DNA from: Paenibacillus silvisoli
GTDB lineage: Bacteria; Bacillota; Bacilli; Paenibacillales; Paenibacillaceae
Length of the DNA: 64,000 nt
Reading direction: 5' to 3'
Assembly (NCBI RefSeq): GCF_030866765.1
Contig: NZ_CP133017.1
Coordinates: 4,260,001 to 4,324,000 of the forward strand
Both the position numbers and the translations under genes were made by a program. The notes beneath the pieces are model-generated. The model did not search any database. It was not told the origin of the DNA and saw only the letters and a program-made list of their open reading frames with translations. Below are positions 37,422-44,924 of this stretch, in pieces; position 1 is the stretch's first letter, and each line of letters starts with the position of its first letter.

Positions 37422-37949
37422 CTATTCTTCTTCGTCTTCGGTTTTGGTCTTGCCCGCACTGCTCTCGAACCAGCGTCTAGCCGGCACGTAGACCGCGAGC
37501 GAGAACAAGATTTGAAGAAACACGCTCGGTACGATATGATTCGAAACCGCCCACTCGAACGTCTGATCCGTAAGCCGGAAGACGCGGTAGATGAAATAGA
37601 CGATCGTATCGTAAACAAGCGTAGACACGCAAATCATGAACAACGCCATCATCAGCGTGCTTCTTCTGCGCTCAAGCAGAAAGCCGGTCATATAGCCGAC
37701 CAGCCCCATAGTGAACGAATGTACGCCGATAATCCGGCCGTAAAAAGCTAAATCCTGCAGCATGCCGAACGCCATGCCGAGAATTAACGCCGTGTGCCTG
37801 CCGCGGTATAGCGCCGCGAACAGGACGAACGCCAATGTAAAATGCGGGACGATGCGGCCGACCATGCTGTCTGGCAGCAGCCAGTAATACAGCGTTCCTT
37901 CCGCGAGAAAAAAGAGCAACATGACGCCTACGATTCGCTGCATGCTCAT
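37422..37949 (-). CDS. mreD: Rod shape-determining protein MreD
   Basis: MreD is a small membrane protein of the elongasome. The 175-residue protein has about five membrane segments, with the family pattern LPDSMVGRIVPHFTLAFVLF near the start and DTIVYFIYRVF further on. Its ATG overlaps the mreC stop as ATGA, so the two are translationally coupled. Confidence 0.93.
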   Translation of the reverse strand: MSMQRIVGVMLLFFLAEGTLYYWLLPDSMVGRIVPHFTLAFVLFAALYRGRHTALILGMAFGMLQDLAFYGRIIGVHSFTMGLVGYMTGFLLERRRSTLMMALFMICVSTLVYDTIVYFIYRVFRLTDQTFEWAVSNHIVPSVFLQILFSLAVYVPARRWFESSAGKTKTEDEEE

Positions 37950-38830
37950 TTCGCGCCAGCTCCCGAATCCGCTTCCGTATGCTGGATAACGACCAATACC
38001 TCTGTTAAATGGTCAAAATCCGCAGCCGGCGTAATCGTAGCGGTATACGTCAAGCCGAAGTCGCCGACCTGGCTCGAATCTACCGTACCGATGACCATCC
38101 CCCGAGGGAATACGTTGCCGAGACCGGACGTAATGATCGTATCGCCTTTGGTCAGCGGGTCATGCTCGGAAATTTTCGACATCGTCAGCTTGCCGGTATC
38201 CGAATTATAGTTGTCCACGATGCCGAAGGACTGCGTCTCTTTACCTAGCACCGTTGCGGCTATCGCCTTCGTATCCGGGGAAGTTTCGCTCAGCTTCGTG
38301 ATCGGCATGACGGAAGAGTAGAACGGATCTACCCGGTTTACTAGGCCGACGAGCCCTTTTTCCGTAACGACGACCATATTCGGCTTGATGCCGTCCACGG
38401 AGCCCAGGTTGATGCGAATCGTTTCCGAGTACGGATCGTTATTGACCGCGACGACATGCGCGAACTTATAATCGTAATTGTACAGTTGCTTCTGCCGCTC
38501 CGTAAAGTGAAGCTTTTCATACAGGCGGTTGATCTCGGCATCCATAAAGTTATATTTGATGCTGTCTCTGGCGTAAGCAGCCGCTACTTTGCGCAGCTCC
38601 TCGTTTTCTTTATAGATGGCATGCAGGTTGGCTAAATCGTGAAACACGCCCGATATGTAGCCGGCCGGCCGATAAAACCACTCCTGTACGAACGCCGAGG
38701 AATCAAGCGCGAAGTTTTCCGGCCATGTCAGCTTCTTCCGGTCCCCGATCGAGAAGCCCATGACCGCGACGAACAAAATAAACACGATCATTAAAACAAA
38801 CATGCGTCGATTGCGCATCCAATTAAACAA
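37946..38830 (-). CDS. mreC: Rod shape-determining protein MreC
   Basis: MreC is the bitopic scaffold that links MreB to the wall synthesis enzymes. The protein has one membrane span near residues 8-24 (RMFVLMIVFILFVAVMGFS), a coiled-coil part (ENEELRKVAAAYARDSIK) and the beta-rich MreC domain with INLGSVDGIKPNMVVVTEKGLVGLVN. The TTG at 38830 (294 residues) follows GGTGAAGAG; the ATG at 38818 is an alternative. An in-frame extension through the upstream repeats to 38983 has no ribosome site and is not part of the usual protein. It follows a putative small gene by 19 bases. Confidence 0.92.
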   Translation of the reverse strand: MFNWMRNRRMFVLMIVFILFVAVMGFSIGDRKKLTWPENFALDSSAFVQEWFYRPAGYISGVFHDLANLHAIYKENEELRKVAAAYARDSIKYNFMDAEINRLYEKLHFTERQKQLYNYDYKFAHVVAVNNDPYSETIRINLGSVDGIKPNMVVVTEKGLVGLVNRVDPFYSSVMPITKLSETSPDTKAIAATVLGKETQSFGIVDNYNSDTGKLTMSKISEHDPLTKGDTIITSGLGNVFPRGMVIGTVDSSQVGDFGLTYTATITPAADFDHLTEVLVVIQHTEADSGAGAK

Positions 38831-38849
38831 CTTCTCTTCACCCGCCCAT

Positions 38850-39002
38850 TTAATGCTGAGTGCCGAACGTCCCGATGGCTCGTTCAAACCAATCAGCGTT
38901 GCGCTGAATGCCGAACGACCCGATGGCTCGTTCAAACCAATCAGCGTTGCGCTGAATGCCGAACGTCCCGATGGCTCGTTCAAACCAATCAGCGTAGCTC
39001 AT
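38850..39002 (-). CDS. Putative 50-residue repeat small protein between mreB and mreC
   Basis: The ATG at 39002 is preceded by GAGGGG with a 5-base spacer, 28 bases after the mreB stop. The frame runs through three 48-base repeats and stops at TAA, 19 bases before mreC. The product starts MSYADWFERAIGTFGIQR and repeats the 16-residue unit NADWFERAIGTFGIQR, with Ser for Thr in the second copy and TQH at the end. The unit mixes aromatic and aliphatic residues (W, F, I) with charged ones, so an amphipathic helix is possible. I know of no family that it matches. An alternative is a non-coding dispersed repeat that happens to be open in this frame. Confidence 0.4.
   Translation of the reverse strand: MSYADWFERAIGTFGIQRNADWFERAIGSFGIQRNADWFERAIGTFGTQH
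38855..38998 (-). repeat. Three tandem 48-bp repeats between mreB and mreC
   Basis: Three exact-length 48-base units (38855-38902, 38903-38950, 38951-38998) differ at only three positions in all. The unit length is divisible by three, so each open frame simply repeats. Duplication looks recent. The array fills nearly the whole mreB-mreC gap. Confidence 0.95.
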
Positions 39003-39030
39003 CCGTTCCCCTCGATCAACAACCCGGATT

Positions 39031-40065
39031 TTATCGCTTGGAACGGGAGACTGGGCCTCCGCGCGTCTTGAACAGCTCGATGTTGTCCAATGCGCGGCCT
39101 GTGCCGATTGCTACGCAGTCAAGCGGATTTTCCGCCACGATAACCGGCATGCCCGTTTCGCGGGAAAGCAGCTTGTCCAAGTTTTTGAGCAGCGCGCCGC
39201 CGCCCGTCAACACGATGCCGCGGTCCATGATGTCCGCGGACAGCTCCGGCGGGCACTTCTCCAGCGTAATCTTCACGGCGTCGACGATCGCGTTCACCGT
39301 ATCGGACAAGGCATCGCAAATTTCCTCGGAGGAAATCGGCAATGTTTTCGGCAGTCCGGACACGAGGTCGCGGCCGCGGATTTCGATCGTTTCTTGACGG
39401 TCGGTCGCGAGCGCGGAGCCGATTTCCATCTTCAGCTGCTCCGCGGTCCGTTCGCCGATCATCAGATTGTACATCCGTTTGATGTACTGCATGATCGCTT
39501 CGTCCATCTCGTCGCCCGCAATGCGGATCGAACGGCTCGTTACGATGCCGCCGAGCGAAATTACGGCAACCTCGGTCGTGCCGCCGCCGATATCGACGAC
39601 CATGCTGCCCGTAGGCTCCCAAACCGGAAGGTCGGCGCCGATCGCAGCCGCGAACGGCTCTTCGATCGTGAACGCTTCGCGCGCGCCGGCTTGTACCGTC
39701 GCGTCTTTGACCGCGCGCTGCTCAACCGCCGTAATGCCGGAAGGAACGCAAACCATGACGTTCGGATGCTTCGGGAACAGCGAACGCTGCTTCTGCGCCT
39801 GACGGATGAAATATTTAATCATCGTGGAGGTCGTTTCGAAGTCTGCGATAACGCCGTCCTTCATCGGACGAATCGCGCGGATGTTGCCAGGCGTACGGCC
39901 GATCATTTTCTTCGCCTGCTCGCCTACCGCTTCAATCGTTTTCGTATCTGTACGAAGAGCAACCACGGAAGGTTCTCTTACGACAATGCCTTTGCCTTTC
40001 ACATAAACAAGCGTGTTCGCCGTACCAAGGTCAATGCCCAAATCTTTCGTGAATCCACCAAACAT
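39031..40065 (-). CDS. mreB: Rod shape-determining actin homologue MreB
   Basis: MreB forms membrane-bound filaments that guide lateral wall synthesis. The 344-residue protein has actin-type phosphate loops ([17 protein letters not shown] at the start; [20 protein letters not shown] near residue 160) and [13 protein letters not shown] near residue 293. ATG at 40065 has AAAGGAAG upstream. It has its own promoter inside the end of radC and begins an mreB-mreC-mreD-minC-minD-rodA run. Confidence 0.98.
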   Translation of the reverse strand: MFGGFTKDLGIDLGTANTLVYVKGKGIVVREPSVVALRTDTKTIEAVGEQAKKMIGRTPGNIRAIRPMKDGVIADFETTSTMIKYFIRQAQKQRSLFPKHPNVMVCVPSGITAVEQRAVKDATVQAGAREAFTIEEPFAAAIGADLPVWEPTGSMVVDIGGGTTEVAVISLGGIVTSRSIRIAGDEMDEAIMQYIKRMYNLMIGERTAEQLKMEIGSALATDRQETIEIRGRDLVSGLPKTLPISSEEICDALSDTVNAIVDAVKITLEKCPPELSADIMDRGIVLTGGGALLKNLDKLLSRETGMPVIVAENPLDCVAIGTGRALDNIELFKTRGGPVSRSKR

Positions 40066-40104
40066 AGATGTAATCTTCCTTTCTGCCTCAAGACAATCCT
40101 TCTT

Positions 40105-40134
40105 ATTATATTACAGGTGGCCTTGCTCCTTCAA
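40105..40134 (-). promoter_or_regulatory. Probable sigma-A promoter of mreB
   Basis: TTGAAG (40129-40134) and TATAAT (40105-40110) with an 18-base spacer. The -35 lies inside the last codons of radC. The start would give a leader of about 33 bases before the mreB ATG. Confidence 0.68.
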
Positions 40135-40800
40135 ACTAATAAAGCGATTGTCACCTATTACCAAATGATCCAGCACATCAATGCCGACGAGCTCTCCGGC
40201 TTCCATCAGCCGATGGGTAAGCGCAACATCCTCCGCACTCGGCGTCGGGTCGCCGCTTGGGTGATTATGTACGCAGATCAGCGACGCGCTGCTGCATTTT
40301 ATCGCAGCCCGGAATACTTCCCGGGGATGCACAAGCGTCGCGTTCAATGTTCCGATCGACAACGTTTCTTTTAAAATAACCTGATTCTTTGTATTTAAAA
40401 ACAAACAGACAAAATGCTCTTGCTTTAAATAGCGAAGCTCTTCCATCACGAGATTGGCGGCGTCTTCCGGCCTGCGGATTACGGGCAGCTCGACGCGCTC
40501 GCTTCGGGCGATGCGCCTGCCGAGCTCGATGCCGGCCCGCAGCTGAACGGCCTTCGCGGCGCCGATTCCGCGGATCTTCGTCATCTCCGCGACGCTCATG
40601 TCGACGAGCCCTCGCAGGCTGCCGCACTCCTTCAACAGACGGGAGGCTAACAGCACAGCCGATTCTCGTTTCGTGCCGGTCCGGATTAAGATCGCCAATA
40701 ACTCCGCATGGCTGAGCGCCTCGGCTCCGACGGCCAGCATCCGCTCTCGCGGACGGTCTATCGCGGGGATATCCTTCAACATATTAGGCTGTGCTTCCAT
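40111..40800 (-). CDS. radC: RadC-family JAB-domain protein
   Basis: RadC proteins have an N-terminal helix-hairpin-helix part (IRGIGAAKAVQLRAGIELGRR) and a JAB/MPN metalloprotease-like domain. Here the metal motif HNHPSGDPTPSAED lies near residue 176 in a 229-residue protein. The old DNA-repair assignment is not secure. It sits between maf and mreB, as in B. subtilis. Confidence 0.95.
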   Translation of the reverse strand: MEAQPNMLKDIPAIDRPRERMLAVGAEALSHAELLAILIRTGTKRESAVLLASRLLKECGSLRGLVDMSVAEMTKIRGIGAAKAVQLRAGIELGRRIARSERVELPVIRRPEDAANLVMEELRYLKQEHFVCLFLNTKNQVILKETLSIGTLNATLVHPREVFRAAIKCSSASLICVHNHPSGDPTPSAEDVALTHRLMEAGELVGIDVLDHLVIGDNRFISLKEQGHL

Positions 40801-40824
40801 GGCTGTTCCCTGCCTTAACGTAGG

Positions 40825-41454
40825 TTAGATAACTAGGATGTCAAATTCGGCAAGCATGTCCGATAAGAGAGAAAGCGGCAGCCCTACGACGTTGAAATAG
40901 CAGCCGTCAATGCGTTCCACCAGCGTAGCGCCAAGACCTTGGATGCCGTAGCTTCCGGCTTTATCATTCGGCTCGCCGGAATCGACGTAGCGTTCGATCG
41001 TCGCGCGATCAAGCGGCTTCATCTTCACCTTCGTCATGCGGTGGCGGACAAGCTCGCGGCCTGTGGATGTATTCACGCATGCTACGCCCGTGTACACTTC
41101 ATGCTCCCGTCCTTGAAGCCCGGTCAGCATGCGGATCGCATCGTCCCTGTCCTTCGGCTTGCCCAGCACGACGCCGTCTAACACGACGATCGTATCGGCT
41201 CCGATAACGAGGGAGCTCGCCGACTGCTCGTCCTGCAGCAAGTCAGCGGAAGCACGCGCTTTGCGCAATCCGAGCTGCTCGACGATTTGGGCAGGCTGCC
41301 AATCCGGCGGCGTGCTCTCATCCGTGTCGCTTGACAAAATGAGAACCGGCAAGGAAAGGTCGAGTGCTGCGACCAATTCCCGCCGGCGAGGAGATGAAGA
41401 AGCCAGCACGAGCCGGCTCACGTTCGATGAATGTGTATGAAGGGGTGCTCCCAT
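40825..41454 (-). CDS. maf: Maf-like nucleoside triphosphate pyrophosphatase
   Basis: Maf proteins hydrolyse dTTP/UTP and modified nucleotides and affect septation when overproduced. The 209-residue protein has the N-terminal LASSSPRRRELV, the catalytic VIGADTIVVLDGVVLGKPKD near residue 82 and the AGSYGIQGLGATLVERIDGCYFNVVGLP block near residue 165. ATG at 41454 has AAGGAG about ten bases upstream. Between DUF4321 and radC genes. Confidence 0.97.
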   Translation of the reverse strand: MGAPLHTHSSNVSRLVLASSSPRRRELVAALDLSLPVLILSSDTDESTPPDWQPAQIVEQLGLRKARASADLLQDEQSASSLVIGADTIVVLDGVVLGKPKDRDDAIRMLTGLQGREHEVYTGVACVNTSTGRELVRHRMTKVKMKPLDRATIERYVDSGEPNDKAGSYGIQGLGATLVERIDGCYFNVVGLPLSLLSDMLAEFDILVI

Positions 41455-41490
41455 TGCAATAGCGCTCCTTACGCGTTTGCCCGCGCTCGC

Positions 41491-41733
41491 CTAAAGTTTA
41501 CGGTAAAGCCAAATCGCAATGATCAATCCGATTATGCTGAGCAGGCTTATCTCGATCTTCAGCGTAAAAGCGTAGCTGAGCACGAGCAAATCCGCAGCCG
41601 GCGACCAAACGACAGGCGATGTTTTCGTCAGAAATGAAAGACCAGGCACCTGTGACAGCCAACGTGACACCAACGCGCCAGTAAGCAGTCCGATTAGAAT
41701 GAAAAGCAGCAAAACCCAGATGTTTTTCTTCAT
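41491..41733 (-). CDS. DUF4321-domain small membrane protein
   Basis: The 80-residue product starts with a membrane segment (IWVLLLFILIGLLTGALVSRW) and ends with another (SLLSIIGLIIAIWLYRKL). It matches the DUF4321 layout found ahead of maf in many spore-forming Bacillota; no function is known. ATG at 41733 has a GAGGG site nine bases upstream. First gene of the maf-radC-mre transcript, directly behind a strong promoter. Confidence 0.82.
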   Translation of the reverse strand: MKKNIWVLLLFILIGLLTGALVSRWLSQVPGLSFLTKTSPVVWSPAADLLVLSYAFTLKIEISLLSIIGLIIAIWLYRKL

Positions 41734-41772
41734 TTTCCAACGTCCCTCACCATTTTTTGACACGTATACTTT

Positions 41773-41801
41773 ATTATACGCGTCAGGGGAACGCTTTACA
41801 A
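41773..41801 (-). promoter_or_regulatory. Strong sigma-A promoter for DUF4321-maf-radC-mre
   Basis: TTGTAA (41796-41801) and TATAAT (41773-41778) with a 17-base spacer. The -35 overlaps the stop codon of the upstream SPOR-domain gene. The -10 lies in an imperfect palindrome (TGACGCGTATA / TATACGTGTCA). Confidence 0.75.
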
Positions 41802-43220
41802 TGCATCCATCGATTCAAACCAGGCTTTCTCGGCGAATACCGCCTTCATGAGCGACGACTGCATCGACCACAAATAAGCGTCGGACGGCTTCTTCGCATA
41901 TTCGTCGGCAGCCACGGCCACCGAGTTGATCGTTTGCGTCAATCGCTGCAGCGTCGATTTGCTCACCTTGTCCGTCAAGCCCGCTTCCATTGCCGACGCC
42001 GCCGAAATCCATTGCTGATGCAGCTCTTTCCATTCGCCGTCATCCTTCGCTCCGCCGCCCGCGCTCAGCCGGTCGATCGTCAGCCCGTCCAGCTTCCCGA
42101 TCAATTCGCTTGTTTGCTGGAAGAAGGACTCCACGGCAGAAGCCTCTCCTTTAAACGAAATCGAGCTTACAGCCGGAAGGTCGATTTGCTTCACGTATAC
42201 GTCCATATTGTCCAGCAGCTGGCCGAGCAGCGTCGCCTGATCCTTGTCTGCCGACATGCCCACGTAGACGCGATAATCGTCAGCCGTCGTCAACGAAGCG
42301 GCGGCAAGTCCTTTGTCGCCAAGCTCATTCACCGCGGCGTCCAATCCCTCTTTATTGCTGAATACGCCATATTGGAGCATATAGTAGGAGCTTGCCGGAA
42401 TATCGACCTGAATCATCTCGGCTTGAGAAGCGCCGTCATTCGTCGTGCCGCCTTTGTTTGCCGTGCCATCCGTACTGCCTTCCGTTTGTCCCGCCGGGGC
42501 ATCCGGAGAAGCTGCGTCGTCTTTGGTCTTATCGGTGCCGTCCGTAATGGCGCCACTTACAGTTGTACCCGGTTGATTCGAGGTTGAATCTGTATTAGCC
42601 TGACCGCCGCCGCTGGTGAACAGGGCGAGCACGAAATAGCCGAACAGAGCGCCCGTCGCAATGGCGCCTGTAACGGACGCGAACACTTTGAACCAGGAAG
42701 GACCCTTGGACGGCCGGTGGCTGACCCCGGTCATATAGCTGCCGATCGATGCACGGTCAGCCCCATCCATTTTTCGCCGCTCGCGCTCGTCCAATTCCGG
42801 ATCCAGCAGCGGGTACATATCGATGACCTTCGGCCCCGCTTGAATCCGTTTAGGCGTCGCCTCGTACTCTTTTTCGTATTCGTATTCGTATTCATCGCCA
42901 AGCAGGATAGCATCAGGCTGTTCGAACTCTTCCGGATGCAAATCTATCGGATCAGCGGCTTTGCGTCTGCCTGTCTCGGCAGGGGCAGCTTCTCTCGCGT
43001 TTTTCGTCGTTTGCCCGTCCGCTTCGCGAATGAGCTGCTCCAGCGCATGGGCGTCATTTTGAAAAGGGCTGTTCCATGGGCCGATTTCCGACGTGAATTT
43101 AAGCTCCTCTTGAAAATAAGGGACGACCTGCGATGCCGGTTTATTCTCTTCTTTCTTCGGCTCCAGGCGGGCTCCGCTTTGTTTATCGAAACGGTACGTG
43201 ATTCGACCTTTAGTACTCAT
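41796..43220 (-). CDS. SPOR-domain bitopic membrane protein
   Basis: The 474-residue protein has a charged cytoplasmic N-terminus (about 1-170) with a run of EYEYEYEKEYE near residue 110. One membrane segment follows (FASVTGAIATGALFGYFVLAL, about 185-205), then a Gly/Thr/Asp-rich linker and a SPOR domain (about 282-345: YYMLQYGVFSNKEGLDAAVNEL and DDYRVYVGMSADKDQA). SPOR domains bind denuded glycan at division sites or in spore engulfment. Its place upstream of the shape and division genes fits such a role. ATG at 43220 has AAGGAGAG upstream. The precise function is not known. Confidence 0.85.
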   Translation of the reverse strand: MSTKGRITYRFDKQSGARLEPKKEENKPASQVVPYFQEELKFTSEIGPWNSPFQNDAHALEQLIREADGQTTKNAREAAPAETGRRKAADPIDLHPEEFEQPDAILLGDEYEYEYEKEYEATPKRIQAGPKVIDMYPLLDPELDERERRKMDGADRASIGSYMTGVSHRPSKGPSWFKVFASVTGAIATGALFGYFVLALFTSGGGQANTDSTSNQPGTTVSGAITDGTDKTKDDAASPDAPAGQTEGSTDGTANKGGTTNDGASQAEMIQVDIPASSYYMLQYGVFSNKEGLDAAVNELGDKGLAAASLTTADDYRVYVGMSADKDQATLLGQLLDNMDVYVKQIDLPAVSSISFKGEASAVESFFQQTSELIGKLDGLTIDRLSAGGGAKDDGEWKELHQQWISAASAMEAGLTDKVSKSTLQRLTQTINSVAVAADEYAKKPSDAYLWSMQSSLMKAVFAEKAWFESMDAL

Positions 43221-43326
43221 CGCAATCTCTCCTTGTCCGCATAATCTAGTAAAGTCTATGAGAAGTTTAAGAGGAATATGCCCCTTTGCGGCAAGCTTGC
43301 GATTTCAATCCTGGGAGCACGGCGAA

Positions 43327-43364
43327 AATAAAAACAGCGCCACAGGTGTTACACCTGTGACGCC
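43327..43364 (-). terminator. Second hairpin terminator downstream of murC
   Basis: CACAGGTG and CACCTGTG pair perfectly around TTA, extended by GCG/CGC, and are followed on the minus strand by TGTTTTTATTTT. It lies some 160 bases beyond murC and ahead of the SPOR-domain gene. Confidence 0.8.
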
Positions 43365-43425
43365 CAGAACGCCTAGAATGTCCGATAGTCACTAGCTTTG
43401 GGCTCGGACTTCGCGGCAGAGAGTT

Positions 43426-43446
43426 TAACGGACATGTTGTCCGTTA
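43426..43446. repeat. Short perfect palindrome in the murC-SPOR gap
   Basis: TAACGGACA and TGTCCGTTA form a perfect 9-bp stem with a 3-base loop. No T-run follows on either strand, so a protein-binding site or RNA structure is more likely than a terminator. Confidence 0.6.
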
Positions 43447-43466
43447 GACAGACAGCCTAACTACAA

Positions 43467-43518
43467 CAAAAGGGCCATCCCTTTGTCATCAACGATGACT
43501 TCCGGGACAGCCCCTTTA
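43467..43518 (-). terminator. Long hairpin directly after murC
   Basis: On the minus strand AAAGGGGC...GCCCTTTT with TCCC/GGGA and an inner GTCATC/GATGAC arm makes a three-part hairpin ending in TTTTGTTG, four bases after the murC stop. Confidence 0.72.
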
Positions 43519-43522
43519 TAAT

Positions 43523-44917
43523 CTACGCCTTCGCCCGAAGCGTCTTCGCCAGCGAATCGGCCACTTTCCAAATGTCGCCCGCTCCCATCGTAATGACGAG
43601 ATCGCCAGGCTTCACCTTATCCGTAAGTACCGCAAGCACCTCGTCCTTCGTCGGGAAGTAGGACGTGTTGGCATTGCTGTTCTTGATGATCAGCTCTACC
43701 AGCTTCTTGGAGTTTACGCCTTCGATTTGCTGCTCGCCGGCCGGCGAATAAATATCCGTAATCATCACTTCATCCGCTTCCGTGAAGGCACGGCTGAACT
43801 GATCGAGCAGGAAAAACGTTCTTGTGTACCGCTGAGGCTGGAAGACGGCAATAATCCGTTTGCCCGTCGATTTCGCCGCGCTGATCGTCGCTTCGATCTC
43901 CGTCGGATGATGCGCGTAATCGTCAATGACGAGAATGTCGTTGACTTCGCCCAGCACCTGGAATCTGCGTTTCGCGCCGCGGAAATCGACGATCGCCTCG
44001 GCAATCGCCTCGAAGGAAAGGCCCGCTTCCATGCACGTAATGACGGTCGCCATCGCGTTGTACACGTTGTGCCGTCCCGGTACGGACAGCTCAATGCGGC
44101 CGAGAAGCTCGCCGTGCCGCGTCATATCGAAGGACGCTTTGCGGTCGCCGAGCGCGATATTCGTCGCGCGGTAGATCGCGTCCTGCTCGATGCCGTACGT
44201 CAGCACGCCTTCGCTGCCAAGCGGTCCTGCGACCAGCTCCGGCAGCATCGCCTGCATGTTCGCATCGTCGGCGCACACAATCGCGCTGCCGTCTTCTTTC
44301 ACTTGGCTGAGAAACTGCACATAGGCAGCCTTCAATTTATTGAAATCGCCATCGTAGTTTTCGAGATGATCCGGTTCGATGTTCGTGACGATCGCCATGG
44401 TCGGATGATACTGCAGGAAGGAGCCGTCGCTCTCATCCGCTTCCGCCACGACATAGTCGCCTTTGCCGGCTTTCGCGTTCGTGCCGACATTCACGATCTC
44501 GCCGCCGATGATGTAAGTTGGGTCGATCTGGCACGTTTCCATCACGAGCGCAATCATCGAGGATGTCGTCGTTTTGCCGTGCGCGCCTGCAACCGCGACG
44601 CCTTTGCCGTTATTCATCAGCTTCGCCAGCATTTGAGCCCGGTGCAAAATCGGAATGTTCAGCTCTTCCGCCGCTTTTCGTTCCACATTATCCTTAGGAA
44701 GCGCCGTCGAATAGACGACCAGGTCGGCCCCTTTCACATGCTCCGGCTCGTGACCGATGTAGATGCGGGCTCCTTTTGCCGCTAGCTTCTCCGTAAGCTC
44801 TTGCCGGGCAACGTCGGAGCCGGTCACTTTATAGCCCATTTCGAGCATGACGCGCGCGATGGCGCTCATGCCGTAACCGCCAATTCCGATGAAATGAACG
44901 TGTTCTGCCGTATTCAA
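43523..44917 (-). CDS. murC: UDP-N-acetylmuramate-L-alanine ligase
   Basis: MurC adds L-Ala to UDP-MurNAc, the first amino acid of the wall peptide. The protein has the N-terminal HVHFIGIGGYGMSAIARVML, the ATP loop AGAHGKTTTSSM near residue 107 and DDYAHHPTEIEATISAAK near residue 332. The TTG at 44917 gives 464 residues and lies seven bases after the folC stop, with the AAAAGG site in the folC end. An ATG start 19 codons upstream is poorly placed inside folC. Translation is probably coupled to folC. Confidence 0.95.
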   Translation of the reverse strand: MNTAEHVHFIGIGGYGMSAIARVMLEMGYKVTGSDVARQELTEKLAAKGARIYIGHEPEHVKGADLVVYSTALPKDNVERKAAEELNIPILHRAQMLAKLMNNGKGVAVAGAHGKTTTSSMIALVMETCQIDPTYIIGGEIVNVGTNAKAGKGDYVVAEADESDGSFLQYHPTMAIVTNIEPDHLENYDGDFNKLKAAYVQFLSQVKEDGSAIVCADDANMQAMLPELVAGPLGSEGVLTYGIEQDAIYRATNIALGDRKASFDMTRHGELLGRIELSVPGRHNVYNAMATVITCMEAGLSFEAIAEAIVDFRGAKRRFQVLGEVNDILVIDDYAHHPTEIEATISAAKSTGKRIIAVFQPQRYTRTFFLLDQFSRAFTEADEVMITDIYSPAGEQQIEGVNSKKLVELIIKNSNANTSYFPTKDEVLAVLTDKVKPGDLVITMGAGDIWKVADSLAKTLRAKA

Positions 44918-44924
44918 AGACGGT

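Noticed and set aside
38850..39002. The repeats as an mreC N-terminal domain
   Set aside because: No ribosome site precedes the TTG at 38983, and MreC proteins normally begin just before the membrane segment.
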